Shown here in pieces: positions 1-10,947 of a stretch of 64,000 nt of DNA. The DNA is taken from positions 151,162-215,161 of the forward strand of contig JAGPNK010000032.1 in assembly GCA_020746835.1 (NCBI GenBank), written 5' to 3'. The DNA is from Stachybotrys elegans (taxonomy: Eukaryota > Ascomycota > Sordariomycetes > Hypocreales > Stachybotryaceae). The notes below the pieces were generated by a model. That model searched no databases. It saw only the letters and a list, made by a program, of their open reading frames with translations, and was not told the DNA's origin. The position numbers and the translations under genes were made by a program. The first letter of the stretch is position 1. Each line of letters begins with the position of its first letter.

Positions 1-3000
1 TCTAAAATACTAATAACTACTATAAAGCCTTAAAAATATAAAAAAATATACTAACTACTAAATCTATATATAAACTAATAAAGGTTTAGTTATTAAGGCC
101 TAGTAAAGTATAAAGAGATAAATAGAACCTAAAGGTTATAAAGTTAGAATTATACTTTAAAAAGTAAATATATACTATAATTAAATAGAAACTAAATTTC
201 TATAATATAATAATTAAAATAGATAAAAAAGCTCTATTTATAACCCTTATTTACTTAAAGAATAACCTTATAATTAAAAACCTTAAGTTACTAAAACTAT
301 TACTTACTATACTAAAAGTAATACTTAAGTCTAAAGTAGCTTACTCTAGTAAAATAGTAAATATAATAAAAAGTATTTATATATATAACCTAACTAAAAA
401 GAAACTATAAAACTAAAAAAAGCTAGTTAATTACTTACTCTATATATAGTTTAAAATAAAAGCATAAAATAAAATAAATATATTATATAAATAGAATATT
501 TAAAAAGAAATACTATACTTAGAAACTATAAAAGTATTACTTCTATTAAAATAGATATTTAATTATAAGTTTAATAAAAATAAATATTTTAACTATTATA
601 AAGCCTATATTTATATATATAAAACCTATAGAAAAAGAAATAAATTAATAATACCTATATAACTATACTTATAGTATATATATTTAAAGTAATAATTATA
701 CTTATAGTATACTTTAACCTTAAGATTAAATAATTTAATATTAAGAATATATACTTTAATACTAAACTTAATAAGTAAACTAACTTTATTTACTATAAGC
801 TCTCTAATAGGTTTAAATACTCTAGGTTTATTATATAACTTAGAAAAGTACTATATAGACTAAAGAAAGTACTAGCTTTATAATATATTAAGTTTACTAC
901 TATACTAATATAGCTTAAATTAAAAATAAGCTTAAAAAACCCCTATCTTTTCTATATAAAGTACTAAAAGCTCTATATTATTTTCTTTATAAATAATATC
1001 TTACTTTTCTATTATAAGTATAACTAAGTAAAAATAAATAGATTTATTAGTTTCTTTTTTAAAAAGTATAAATACTATAACTATAAGAATACTTAGTAAT
1101 TTCTTAAAATCTAAATTATTAAAAACTAATAGTAGTATAAAATCTACCTTTTCTATACTATATATATTAATAAAATAGTAAAGAAATTTAAACTAAATAA
1201 TTAAAATAACTATTCTATTATACTACTTATAGTAATAAAGCTTCTAAAATATAAAAGAATAGCTATACTAGCTTAAGTTAAGATATATTAAAAGCTTATA
1301 GATTCTCTACTCTATATAACAATTATAATTAGGGTAAATATAATATTTACTACTTTATTCTTATTAAGGTTCTTAACTAACCCTAGACTAAAGTATTTTA
1401 AAGTAATAAAAAAAGCTATTTACTATCTCTTTCTAATAAAGAAATATACTTTATACTTTAAAGAGATTAAGGAAATATAAGCTTTATTTATAGCTAGTAA
1501 TACTTTCTATATAAATAATTTAAAAATACAGTACTTTTTATAAAAATACCTTATTTTACTATTTAGTAAACTAATTATATAGAAAGCTATATACTAGTTA
1601 ATAGTAATAACCTTAATAATAGAGACTAAGCTATTTATTTTATTAGAAATAGTAAGATAGATAGCCAGTCTATAATATTTATTCTATAAACTTAAGTTTA
1701 ATCTATAAAAAAAGTTTAATATTAAGTATAATAATTAGTAAATAATTTAGCTTATACTTAGTTAGTATAAATAAATATAGACTTATCTATACTATATTAA
1801 TATATATAATATATAGCTTAAAGAAAGAGCTATAGAGAGTACATTTAATATAATATTCCTACCTATAGTAAAAATACTAGTAAATAGCCTTATAAAAGCA
1901 CTTCTAAAATAGTAATTTAAGCCTTTTTAAACTATACTTAATCTTATAAATATATTATAAAAATAATAATATAAAGATAGTAATAAATAAATTAATTAAA
2001 GTATAAAGCCTATAATAGTATAAAAATAACTATTTTAACTAAATAAAAACTTTTTTACCTTCTTTTAATATTTATAGACCTTAGTCTAAGTAAATAAAAA
2101 GCTACTAGCTAGTAATAGTATAAATAAACTATTACTTAAAGGTATAATAGATATAGAGATAAAAAAGCTAAAAATCTTAAACTTATTATTTAGTAGTTTT
2201 AAATAAAGCTATAATAAATATAAAAGGTAAAAGGTAAGTTACTTTATTTATTAATATAAATATATAAAAAAGTAATACTATAATGTATATTAGGTTTTTA
2301 CTATTATTAAAAATATAAATAAAATAATAAGTAAAAAGATAAAAGTAAAATAGCTATTAAAGTTATTAGTATAAAGTATATAGTAAAGAAATAAAAAAGA
2401 GAATATACTAAAATATATAGTAATAATTACTTACTTTATAAATAAAGTAATATAAACTATATTTAAAAGAGTTATAATATACTTTAAAAATACCTTTACT
2501 AGTAATTACTAATTATAAATAGTTTTTATAAAGTAGAGTTTAATAGTTTATACCTTTAGTAATAGAAATAGTAGTAGTAATAATAGTAAAAGTAATAGAA
2601 ATAAATATAAATAGTAGTAGTAGTATTAATATAAAAGAAAAGGAAGAGTATAGTATAGAAAGAAAAACCCCTAAAGAGAGTAGCTATTTTAGGCCTTTTA
2701 AGCCTTAAGTTTAAAGTTTAAAACTATAACTAGTATAGTTCTTCCTTCTAGACTTTGCTTTATAAGTAAATAACCCTTAGTAACTAGTACTAAAAGATTA
2801 ACTAGATTAAAGTATTTAATTAATAAGTATTTTATCTTTAGAGCTAAAGGCTATTTTAATAGCTTAAAGTATTATATTATATAGTATATAGATATATATA
2901 AAGTATATATCTATAAATAGATATATAATATAAAATAGGCCTTTATAAATAAAATTACTAAGTAAAGGGTACTTAAAGGTAATAGTAATATAGTAAGGTA

Positions 3001-3191
3001 TAATAATAATAATAATTATAATTATAAAAGTATATATAGAGAGTAAATAGAGTACTAAAATTATATATATAGTAGCCCTTATATAGAGTAATTTACTCTA
3101 TATTATATACTATTATTTATTAATACTATAATATAGAATTGTAATATTTAACTCTATTATATAAATAGCCTTAATAATATTAAATAGAAAG
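1..3191. mobile_element. RIP-saturated retroelement body
   Basis: This stretch is extremely AT-rich and contains only a handful of CA, TG or CG dinucleotides, while AC, CC, CT, AG, GG and GT remain common. That pattern is what repeat-induced point mutation leaves when it has gone to completion on both strands (CpA to TpA). No open frame of useful length survives on either strand. It ends at a degraded LTR (3192-3367), so I read it as the internal part of an LTR retrotransposon whose left end lies outside the window. The family and coding orientation cannot be recognised. Short AT microsatellites such as the TAA run near 3001-3020 are present. Confidence 0.8.
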
Positions 3192-3367
3192 TATAGTAAA
3201 ATTAATAGTAGAACTACTACTATAGCCCTAATTAATATAAATAAATAAACCATTTATCTACTTATTAAATAGCTTAGGGCCTATAGTCTCTTTTCTCTTT
3301 TATAGAAATCAAGCCTTTATATATTTGTCTATGCCATTGTATAGGTCAGTGTATACCTAATTTGTCA
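3192..3367. mobile_element. LTR, RIP-mutated copy
   Basis: This 176 bp segment aligns along its whole length with 23090-23266. Nearly all differences are C to T or G to A relative to that copy. Shared landmarks include the stretch AATCAAGCCTTTA, the run of T and C before it, and the end AATTYGTCA. The edges fit LTR rules: the start is TATAGTA here against TGTAGTG in the other copy, and both end in TCA. Being attached to the RIP-saturated block on its left, it is probably the right-hand LTR of that element. Confidence 0.75.
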
Positions 3368-3684
3368 TTTACTTCAAATGTTTCAGAGTGTCTCGACTCG
3401 TGCGCTTGACATTTGCATCTTCAGACCACCATACATGACAAACACGCCAGAGCCGAAAACGAGAAGTTGACTAATTGTTGCGACTTTGAGCGGCGCTTGG
3501 TACTGATACCATGACTCTGCCCGGCCGAGGGCCGTCGTTGTTACGGATGGCACGGTTCTTGGTGGGATTCAATGATGAGATCTCGGCAGAGGTTGTTAAT
3601 GATAATACTTAAAAACATTCTCTTTTATACCAAAGGAATAAACACATTTCCCTTATTAATTTAGATACTAGTAAGCCTCTAGGC
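3368..3684. other. Intergenic, no gene seen
   Basis: This is the transition from RIP-mutated DNA to normal-composition DNA. Bases return abruptly to balanced composition right after the LTR end. It contains the 3' flank of the FAD monooxygenase gene, which ends at 3685 on the minus strand. I see no open frame, RNA gene or repeat. Confidence 0.6.
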
Positions 3685-5050
3685 TTAAAAAGATGGAGGC
3701 TGATTCTCCCATGGCACTTGAACTAGTCTATCCTTAAAGGGGACAAAAGATAGTATCTGCCCCCTCTTGATAAACTTGCCAAAGCGATCCACAATCATGT
3801 CTATCCCGATCCAAGGGTTAATGATGCGATCGAAGAACCATGCTGACCACGTCTCCCACGTCACAGTGCGTATCATGGCTCTGCCCACATCATAGAGCCC
3901 ATTCGTTTCCCGGCTCCGAAGTTGTTGGTATCGCATGAATGCTTGGTCAATAGCTGCCGTACTTGGTCGAGGCTCAGACTGTAGCAGAGAGTGTAGCTCA
4001 TTAGCCAGTACAGTGACGGAGTGGATGCCCATGTTAAGGCCCCAGCCCGTCACAGACGTCAGTTTATGAGCAGCATCGCTCGCAATGGCAACCCGCCCAT
4101 CATACCACTTATCACAGTAACCCTCCTCCTGATCCACTATGACAGCTGTCTTTTTCAATGTGAGCTGCCAGATGTTCTTGAAAGGAACGCCGGGCGCAAC
4201 CATAATCTCTGAGAGCTCTTGGGCTAGATCATCGCGCTCTTCTTCGGAGTATCTCCGTCTCTCTGCCGTGTTTGGCACGGGTCGCAGGACAATAAAATGG
4301 CCCGAGTTCTGACCAATCATCATTTGCGAAACGATACCGGCTGCGCGAGACTGATAGAGAGTGCCAGGCCTCAGTCCTGCATTAGAGGACAACTGTCCGT
4401 AAAGGCCTCGATAGGTAGATAGCATTGGCCTTGTATCTGGCGGTGATTGTGCAATTCGCTGCATGATCTGTCTAGTTTTGCTGTGAACCCCATCGACGCC
4501 AACGACTATCGAGCCATCGACCGCGCTGCCGTCACGAAGGAAGACCTTGACGCGGTCATCGTAGCTCTCGACGTCGATGACGGTTACGTTTGTCTTGATT
4601 CGTGTCTCCTTGTCGATCTCGGGGAGATTCTCGTAGAGCAGTGCGACGAGCTGCATCCGGGAGAATGCAGCCATAGGATAAGCATGACTGGAAGTCGTCA
4701 GCGACGGAAGCGACAGAAATGAGACAATGGTCATTAGCATACTTCTTCCCAATCACTTCCCATAACGAACTTGTCTTGATTTCCCGGCCGTTGTGTACCA
4801 AGAGATCACTCTGGTACAGCATATCGGCCAGATAGTCGCCTGCCTTTTCCCACAGTCCTAGCTGGTCAAGCAGTCTGATTGTCTGCGGATATACAAGAGT
4901 GCCAGCGCCTTGGTGTCGGACGACGGCGTCGTGCTGCTCGAGGATCACGTAGTCGATTCCGGCGCGGGAGAGCGCATGGGCCAAGAACAGGCCCACAGGT
5001 CCCGCCCCCACGATGACGACGCGGAATGGACTCACTGTTGACTCGGCCAT
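3685..5050 (-). CDS. FAD-dependent monooxygenase (PaxM-like)
   Basis: Two exons, 5050-4743 and 4687-3685, joined by a 55 bp intron (4688-4742, GTATGC...CCAG), give 436 aa, the usual size for this family. The N-terminus has the Rossmann motif VVIVGAGPVG at about residues 11-20 for the FAD ADP moiety. A DGVHSKTR motif follows mid-protein, and SDAAHK with GWGLNMGI lies towards the C-terminus. These match the GxGxxG, DG and GD motifs of group A flavin monooxygenases used as epoxidases or hydroxylases in fungal terpenoid and polyketide pathways. The canonical GDAAH glycine is serine here, but the FAD-contacting Asp is kept. The C-terminal part has hydrophobic stretches and may be membrane-associated. 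The frame is intact. Its substrate cannot be told, and a tailoring role in the neighbouring polyketide locus is inference. Confidence 0.88.
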
Positions 5051-5170
5051 CGTGGTTGCTTGTGCGGTGGAATTGAGGACGAGGTCGACTTTGGGGTTGG
5101 TCTTGGTGGGCGATGGAGGGCAATGAAGGTGGTGTGCAACCTGTCAGCGATCAGGGTGGGAGGAGGACCC

Positions 5171-5178
5171 TTTATATC
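5171..5178 (-). promoter_or_regulatory. Likely TATA box of the FAD monooxygenase
   Basis: On the minus strand this reads GATATAAA and lies about 120 bp upstream of the ATG at 5050. It is the only good TATA-like element in this interval. Position and sequence fit a core promoter, with no other support. Confidence 0.4.
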
Positions 5179-5445
5179 TGTGTGCGTCACACAGGAATCG
5201 GTTGCTGTTGGTCTGCGAGGTGGTATTGTTGGTGCAGCCTCCAATTCTGCCGCCCGCATACTCCTACACTTAATGGGACAAAATCCACCACCCCCGATGC
5301 GGGGCGGTCGAACGGAATTTCGACTGATGATGGAATTGACTGGAGACAACGCGTTACACGGGAAGGCTTTTCTGACGTGGTCGAATTTTAGAAGAGCCCG
5401 ATTGGTGCAGCGACTGTCTTTACCGCGTCAAGACGTCCTGAGGTC

Positions 5446-5850
5446 TTGTCAGAACAGCCAGCCATGACCTATACTCTGGTCATCGGGAGAAGTCAGTACC
5501 AAGAAAATCTGGCGAGTATCTTGACAGCCAAGATGCAATCTGTATCCCTTGTATGCCAGACACACTATCTCGACAGTCTCAGTACCATAAGCGAAGACTC
5601 TCGGCGCACGCTCATCTTTATCCCGGAGATTGAACGACCGCTGCTTGAGATATATAGCCATCAGCATACTCGAGTCTTCGAGCTGGCCTAGTTTCAGCGC
5701 TGGGCGTGCTTTGGCACAGGACGTGAGAAGGGCGGATTGCTACCGCCTTCCCTTACCATGGTCGACGGACTGGCGCGGGTGCTCTGTTCTCGAGTATGTG
5801 GGATTTCCCGTTCGTGTGCCCCAATGGGATACAGACCAGTGACTTCGAGG
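5446..5850 (+). pseudogene. Fragment of a reducing PKS (post-MT region)
   Basis: An 81-aa open frame (5446-5691) reads like the region between the methyltransferase and reductase domains of HR-PKSs. It includes a TLIFIPEIERPLL block, corresponding to the conserved segment where these enzymes have a hydrophobic strand followed by an E-x-x-x-P-L-L run. About 40 bp further, in another frame, GGLLPPSLTMVDGLARVLCS resembles the glycine-rich strand and GLARVLRSE helix that follows in such synthases. The frame changes between the two blocks and there is a stop at the end of the first, so this is a dead scrap. Assignment is by family memory only. It could come from the same lost synthase as the remnant at 21839-23708. 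Confidence 0.45.
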
Positions 5851-5907
5851 AGGCCCCCTCTGACGATAAAGACAATATCAGATCAATAGATAACAATTGG
5901 TTAGAAA
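5796..5907 (+). repeat. 112 bp dispersed repeat, copy A
   Basis: These 112 bp match the minus strand of 52133-52244 at roughly 90 percent identity with no gaps, starting at ATGTGGGATTT and ending at TTAGAAA. In both copies the segment is open in the frame starting with that ATG (SDFEEAPSDDKD is identical), and copy A stays open past the repeat to a stop near 5957. Here it sits at the end of the PKS-like scrap. There it abuts a membrane-protein relic. Its origin is unknown. Confidence 0.75.
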
Positions 5908-6114
5908 ATCTCGTGGCTGCGGCGGATGTCAAAGTTTTCCAGCCATTGCTCCTGTGAATGTCAGCAAAAGTCGTACATTCTCACACATCGGGAATTTCTG
6001 CCTGAGCTGAACTTTAGGCTATGCCGAATTTCCCGACATGCTGCCCAATTGCATGAAGAATGAGGGAAATCCGGCTCAAATGCGGAGAAGCGAGTACAGC
6101 TGGAGAAACACGGA

Positions 6115-6122
6115 TATATAAA
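6115..6122 (+). promoter_or_regulatory. Likely TATA box of the TPR protein gene
   Basis: TATATAAA stands 104 bp upstream of the ATG at 6226, at a plausible core-promoter distance for a filamentous fungus. Evidence is sequence and position only. Confidence 0.4.
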
Positions 6123-6225
6123 TCCCCAGCGACCATCACTACTACCTTGCTTCTGCTTGCTCATCACCTCTAGCATTATCCACCTTTTTGTAGTAAGATT
6201 GAAACTACGGTGATTATCTACATCT

Positions 6226-9200
6226 ATGGGGCAAGAAGCGTCAACTGTGCTTGCTTCACTCGCAGATCCTTTGGAGCAACCTCGCGACGCTGGTAGCAAC
6301 GTCGTGCAAGCTCCGCCTGAAACCATCGATGCGTTGATCAGAAAAGGTAAATTTGCAGCGGCCGTCGACTTGGCGCAGCGCACTGTGGATAAGAATAAGC
6401 GGCGGCTCGGCCTGGAGCATCCTCTCACCCTGAGACGAACGTTCGAGCTAGGAAAGGCTCTCCACGGCGATGGACTAGTGGGAAGGGCGCTTCAAGTTTT
6501 TCAAGAGCTGCTTCCGTTGAATGAGAAGGTATATGGATCCACTCATGAGTATGCGATCACGACTCTGCATTCCATATGCGAGGAGCTGTGCAACTTGGGT
6601 AAATACGAGCAGTCTCTCATCCATCTCAACGATGCGAGACAGCGCTGCGAACAGGCTTGCGGATTGGAGAGCGAGCGTACGGTCCGCTTGCTAGTCGACA
6701 TGGCCAATATGTCTAAACTACTCGGCAAGGTTGACGAGGCGGCGTCGGTCTTTTCCTTGGCCCTCAACCGCAGCAAGAGAGGCCTAGGCGACGCGCACTA
6801 TGTCACCTTAGGGATACAGAAGGATCTTCGAGAGATGAGGGGTCCAGCAGCACCAGATCTGGAGCGAATGAAGACCTTGCTGAGACAAAAGCGTCTACCC
6901 GTTGTCGACGAGCCATTTCCTGCCGCCTTTTCGACCACCTGGCGAGAGGCTTTTCATGATAGAGAAATATCAGTTATTTCGAGTGTTGGCTATGAGGCCT
7001 CGAACGCCATGTCACTACGCATAGGTCCCATTAACGGGGCTGAGAAGCCGGAGGCACCGATTTTCATGCCTAGTAGCCACGGGGATCCAACTAAAATTGA
7101 ACTGGAAGACGCACCAGCCGAGGGCTCTACAGACAATTCATTTGAGTCTTTGATCGAGCGAAGCATCAAAATACTGCCCCGAGGCGGAACCAGTGCAACC
7201 CGAGAGGCCGTATCAAAGCACACCGCGTTCCTCAAGGGCTTGAAGTCGCTTGACGAGCTGCTCGCCAACAAGGAAGCTCCCTTTTGGTTCTTTCAACGCC
7301 GAGAGTCCTTCATGCAGCAAACTACCTTTCAGAAATGGGACGCCAACTGGCTCGGTAGATATGTTCTTATTCCCATCGAGGGCGGATTCGCAAACCCAGA
7401 GGATTGCATATTCGTCAGCCATTACTGGCAAACACCATCACATCCCGATCCTGAGGGACGAGACCTGCGACAACTCCAAGAGCTGCTCAGAGACGGCTTT
7501 TGGAGCAAGAGTGCCTTCTTCTGGGTAGACTGGACCTGTTTACCGCAGCGGTCAGCAACTGCACCACGAACCCCAGAACAGCAGCAATACTTTCGTCAGG
7601 CCTTAGCGAGTATCTCTAGGCTCGTAAGAGATTGTTCATTCTTGGCTCACTTTACCGAGTTTCGGCCCCGTCTTTGGGTCCTATTCGAAGTTGCTGCCTT
7701 CACTTTCAACCGCGCTGAGCCAGTAGGTCTTCCATGCACCGACTTTTTCAAGAAGCACCTGTTGCAGATGAAGGGCAACGATGTTCGACTGGTTCTGGAT
7801 AAGTACAACTACGCCTGTACCAATAACGCGGACCGTAATTGGGTTATAACCCAGCTGGAGATACTTCTGGCGCTGCGCAAGACTGTTCCCAGCATCCACA
7901 CACGGCGACAGATCCTCAATGCCATAGACACCTCGACCATACGATATTGCGCTCACGAGGAAGTCCGCGTGCAAGTGGACAAGGAACGAGGAACTCTCAT
8001 AGCGGGGGAATCGACTTACCAATTTAACCCGCTACCCGTCGAAGACTCCGCTTCGGAACTCAACATAGTAGGGGATCATGCGGCACGATGGCAAAGGGCC
8101 CTGCAGCGAGCCAACCAAAGTTTCGATCACACTGGCATAGGAGAAATAGCGAGAGAATATGACCGCGCCGGAGACCACGATATTGCAGAAGCTCTCTACC
8201 GACTGGCCCTGGATAGGGGTGATGATCCTTCTAACGTGCGCGATCTAATTTCTAACTTGGAGAACCAAGAGCAGTACGAGGAGGCAGCAAAGATTTGTAG
8301 ACAACTCACCGAACGCCCTGGTACAAGAGAACAGCTCATGGAGCTTCACCCGCAGCTCGTCAGACTGCAGCAAAAAGACAAGCTTCACAAGACATATCGC
8401 AAATGGAAACTTGAGCCACTGGAGAACATCTTGCCGATCACAAGCGCGCAATACTTCTTCACATCCACAAGGGTCGCCCAACAGCCCGCTCTTCGGAACG
8501 GGCTCAAGAGATCATGGCTCCAGCTGCTCGATCAGAGCGTCTGGCAGAGCCAGGATCCTATGGTAATGAAGAGCATCGAAGAGCAGGCTCTCAGGCTAGA
8601 AGAGCAGGGTGGATACGCTGAAGCGCAAATGGTATACTTGAGACTGTTGGAGCGACGAAAAGAATTTCTTGGTCCATACCACATCGACACTCGGCGTAAT
8701 CTCTGCGATTTGGCTCGAATCTCCCACCTAGCAGGCAACATGGAGGTCGCCCACTCAGCGTATTTCGTTGCGCATGCAGTTTGCGATTTCACGCTGAGCC
8801 CATGGCACCCGGAATCACGGGCTGTACTGGGCCATCTTGCAGAAACAGTCTTCGCAATGGGGAAGCCGGGCTTGGCTAGGAGTTATTTTCGGCAGCATCT
8901 GGAGCGGACACTGGCGGTTAGCGGCTGGGACGACCCCGCTGCCTTTCCATCCAAGCTCTTCCTCCATGCGCTTCTGCAAAGGGCAGAACTCAAGATTGTA
9001 CAAGGAGAAGAGGGAGCAACCGTCGATATCAATGTCTTCGACCCACAAGATGCGGCACGCCTGAACGCAAATTCGGCATTGGCCATGGCGGCGGGTGCAA
9101 CACTTGCTACATCGCCGGGCGAGAGGTCCAGGGAGGAGATGCCCAGGAGGCGCAGCACGAGTGAAAAGCCGATATTGATGCTGGATTTAGAGAAGGCCGA

Positions 9201-9240
9201 CTTTTTATTCCATAAGTATACGATTGCCCGGACAGGCTAG
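6226..9240 (+). CDS. TPR protein with central SHYW/CLPQ domain
   Basis: A single uninterrupted frame of 1004 aa. Residues ~35-215 form kinesin-light-chain-like tetratricopeptide repeats with regular ~42-residue spacing (for example GLEHPLTLR, GSTHEYAIT and GLESERTVR), and a second TPR array occupies ~640-900. Between them, residues ~390-520 carry IFVSHYWQTPSHPDP, then FFWVDWTCLPQRS and an aromatic-rich helix with RLWVLFE. This S-H-x-W / W-x-D-x-x-C-x-P-Q pattern is a cytosolic domain of eukaryotic proteins that looks TIR- or HET-like, but I cannot name it with certainty. There is no signal peptide or membrane segment. The architecture suggests a scaffold or recognition protein rather than a biosynthetic enzyme. 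No catalytic function can be assigned. Confidence 0.85.
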   Translation: MGQEASTVLASLADPLEQPRDAGSNVVQAPPETIDALIRKGKFAAAVDLAQRTVDKNKRRLGLEHPLTLRRTFELGKALHGDGLVGRALQVFQELLPLNEKVYGSTHEYAITTLHSICEELCNLGKYEQSLIHLNDARQRCEQACGLESERTVRLLVDMANMSKLLGKVDEAASVFSLALNRSKRGLGDAHYVTLGIQKDLREMRGPAAPDLERMKTLLRQKRLPVVDEPFPAAFSTTWREAFHDREISVISSVGYEASNAMSLRIGPINGAEKPEAPIFMPSSHGDPTKIELEDAPAEGSTDNSFESLIERSIKILPRGGTSATREAVSKHTAFLKGLKSLDELLANKEAPFWFFQRRESFMQQTTFQKWDANWLGRYVLIPIEGGFANPEDCIFVSHYWQTPSHPDPEGRDLRQLQELLRDGFWSKSAFFWVDWTCLPQRSATAPRTPEQQQYFRQALASISRLVRDCSFLAHFTEFRPRLWVLFEVAAFTFNRAEPVGLPCTDFFKKHLLQMKGNDVRLVLDKYNYACTNNADRNWVITQLEILLALRKTVPSIHTRRQILNAIDTSTIRYCAHEEVRVQVDKERGTLIAGESTYQFNPLPVEDSASELNIVGDHAARWQRALQRANQSFDHTGIGEIAREYDRAGDHDIAEALYRLALDRGDDPSNVRDLISNLENQEQYEEAAKICRQLTERPGTREQLMELHPQLVRLQQKDKLHKTYRKWKLEPLENILPITSAQYFFTSTRVAQQPALRNGLKRSWLQLLDQSVWQSQDPMVMKSIEEQALRLEEQGGYAEAQMVYLRLLERRKEFLGPYHIDTRRNLCDLARISHLAGNMEVAHSAYFVAHAVCDFTLSPWHPESRAVLGHLAETVFAMGKPGLARSYFRQHLERTLAVSGWDDPAAFPSKLFLHALLQRAELKIVQGEEGATVDINVFDPQDAARLNANSALAMAAGATLATSPGERSREEMPRRRSTSEKPILMLDLEKADFLFHKYTIARTG

Positions 9241-9501
9241 TGGTTGTATAGGAAGGAGTAGCTATATTCTAGGACCGGGAGTGGCACAGTTTCTGTATGT
9301 TTCACTATTCCCTTCTGATTGCCTTTGTCAAATTTTCTACAAGATCCACGTGCCTATGGAAAGTAAATATCTATGTCCGTATCATAATACCCTGTCTCGT
9401 GGATAATAGAAAAATCAGCGTCACCATTATTTACAAGAGCGACTGCACAGATGACTACCGCTGGGCTTCATCAAGTTAGTCGTTTAAGTAAAGGAGGATG
9501 G

Positions 9502-10947
9502 CTATGAATTCTCAGTCACCAACTCTTTGAGGGATTCGAGTTCTCCTTTGCCCCAAGCAGTAGCTTTGCCTTGCCATTTCTCTCCCTTACCGCCCCCTTT
9601 GACACTAGTTGCGATTTGCTGCGCTTTGGCCGAAAGGTCCTGTACTGCATCAGGCAGTCCAATAATCAACAAGGCACCGCCACTCTGCCCTTCACCGCTG
9701 GCCAGGACGAGCACTCCGCGTTCCCTTGCGACGCCTTTGGCTTCTGCGGCGACCATATTTAGGTATTCCAGACCCCCGAGAGTACGGTGGACCCAAGCAT
9801 TTTTGCCGCTCTCCAATGTCGCCCTTGCAATGGCGCCCTCAAGCTTTGCGAGCTCCGACAGCAGCCGCTTCTCTTGCTTCTTCAGATCCGCGGCGGTGTC
9901 GGTCGCTTTCTGCACGCTGGATACAACGTCTGCCGGGGTGTTTGGCGACCCTGTCATCTTGGCCATACGTCGAACGGCGTCGATTGACGCCGCTGAGGCA
10001 TTGATAGCACGGTCACCCACAGAGAAGAAAAGCCGGGTGTTTGTTGAATGCACCGGCTGTGTGAAGTGCAGCAGGATCAGGCTGGTGTGCGAAGTTTGGG
10101 CAAGATGCGTTCCGCAGCACCTGTAAAAAGGGTCAGCATATGCCATTGGAGGTTACGCAGGCAAGACAGACGTATTCCGATCAAGCCCCCCTATGCTGAT
10201 GACCCGGACAGGGCCATTCTCCGTATCATAGTCACCGGGCAATCGCTCCGTCTTGGCATCAGCCGGAGTATCAACTGTTATACTGAGATTGTCGCGTATC
10301 AACTCGTTACACCGGTCTTGTGCGGCCTGCATCTGCTCCTGGGATGGTTTGCTCGGCAGGTCCACGTAGTTCATGCCGCCGTTGCTACCCATACCCCAGC
10401 CGAGAGTCTGGAGTTGATGATCGGATTGCAGGACTGCGGATAAGAGGTGCTGGCCAGTGTGCTGTTGCATGTGGTCCCACCGACGACCAAAGTCAAGCTC
10501 CTGGCGGACCTTGGTTCCTACGTCCAATGGCTTCGGGCTGTAGCAGACACACCGCAGACCCTGCCGCTGGACAAAGAGGATGGGAATCGGCTCCTGTTCT
10601 TCAACGAGGGGCACGATGATTCCATGGTCGGACGGCTGTCCACCACCTTGAACAAGTCAGCTGCACTGACCCATGAGGACGAACCCTGGGGCTATGCACA
10701 GTGTGATGGACGTACCCTCTGGGAACAGCACCGAGTCTGCAAACTCAATGAGCCATACGTCGGAATGGGTCGACGTCTCTTCATTTGCTCGGCTCTTCTT
10801 CTTTCCCGGGCGGTTCTGACTCGGGGACGGCGGGGCAGCTCTGACGCAAGCAACGACCTCAGTATCTAGTTTCTTGAGGTACGAGTCCTTCTGGCAAGCT
10901 AGGGCGCCTACAACCTGGCCCTGGTGGACAGGATCAACGAGCGTCAT
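9502..10947 (-). CDS. Alanyl-tRNA editing protein (AlaX type)
   Basis: Three exons, 10947-10716, 10646-10172 and 10120-9502 (introns of 69 and 51 bp), give 441 aa. The protein hydrolyses mischarged aminoacyl groups, chiefly Ser or Gly, from tRNA-Ala. The signature runs across the exon joints: FPEGGGQPSDHG spans intron 1, HTGQHLL supplies two zinc-binding histidines, and CCGTHL directly after intron 2 supplies the Cys-x3-His pair. A coiled-coil linker and a glycine-rich DHHA1-like C-terminus (GGGKGEKWQGKA) follow. An in-frame Met lies further upstream, but MTLVDP, just before the conserved VGALACQ, fits the family best. This looks like an intact housekeeping gene, and nothing ties it to the polyketide pathway. 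Confidence 0.88.

Larger units (their letters stand above)
5051..6225. other. Divergent intergenic region with relics
   Basis: This interval separates the divergently transcribed FAD monooxygenase (-) and TPR protein (+). It holds a TATA-like element for each gene, a reducing-PKS scrap and one copy of a dispersed 112 bp repeat. No intact gene is visible in the remainder. Confidence 0.6.

Noticed and set aside
9527..10126. 199-codon plus-strand frame opposite the tRNA-editing gene
   Set aside because: Shadow of a conserved minus-strand exon carrying the CCGTH zinc motif and DHHA1-like tail.
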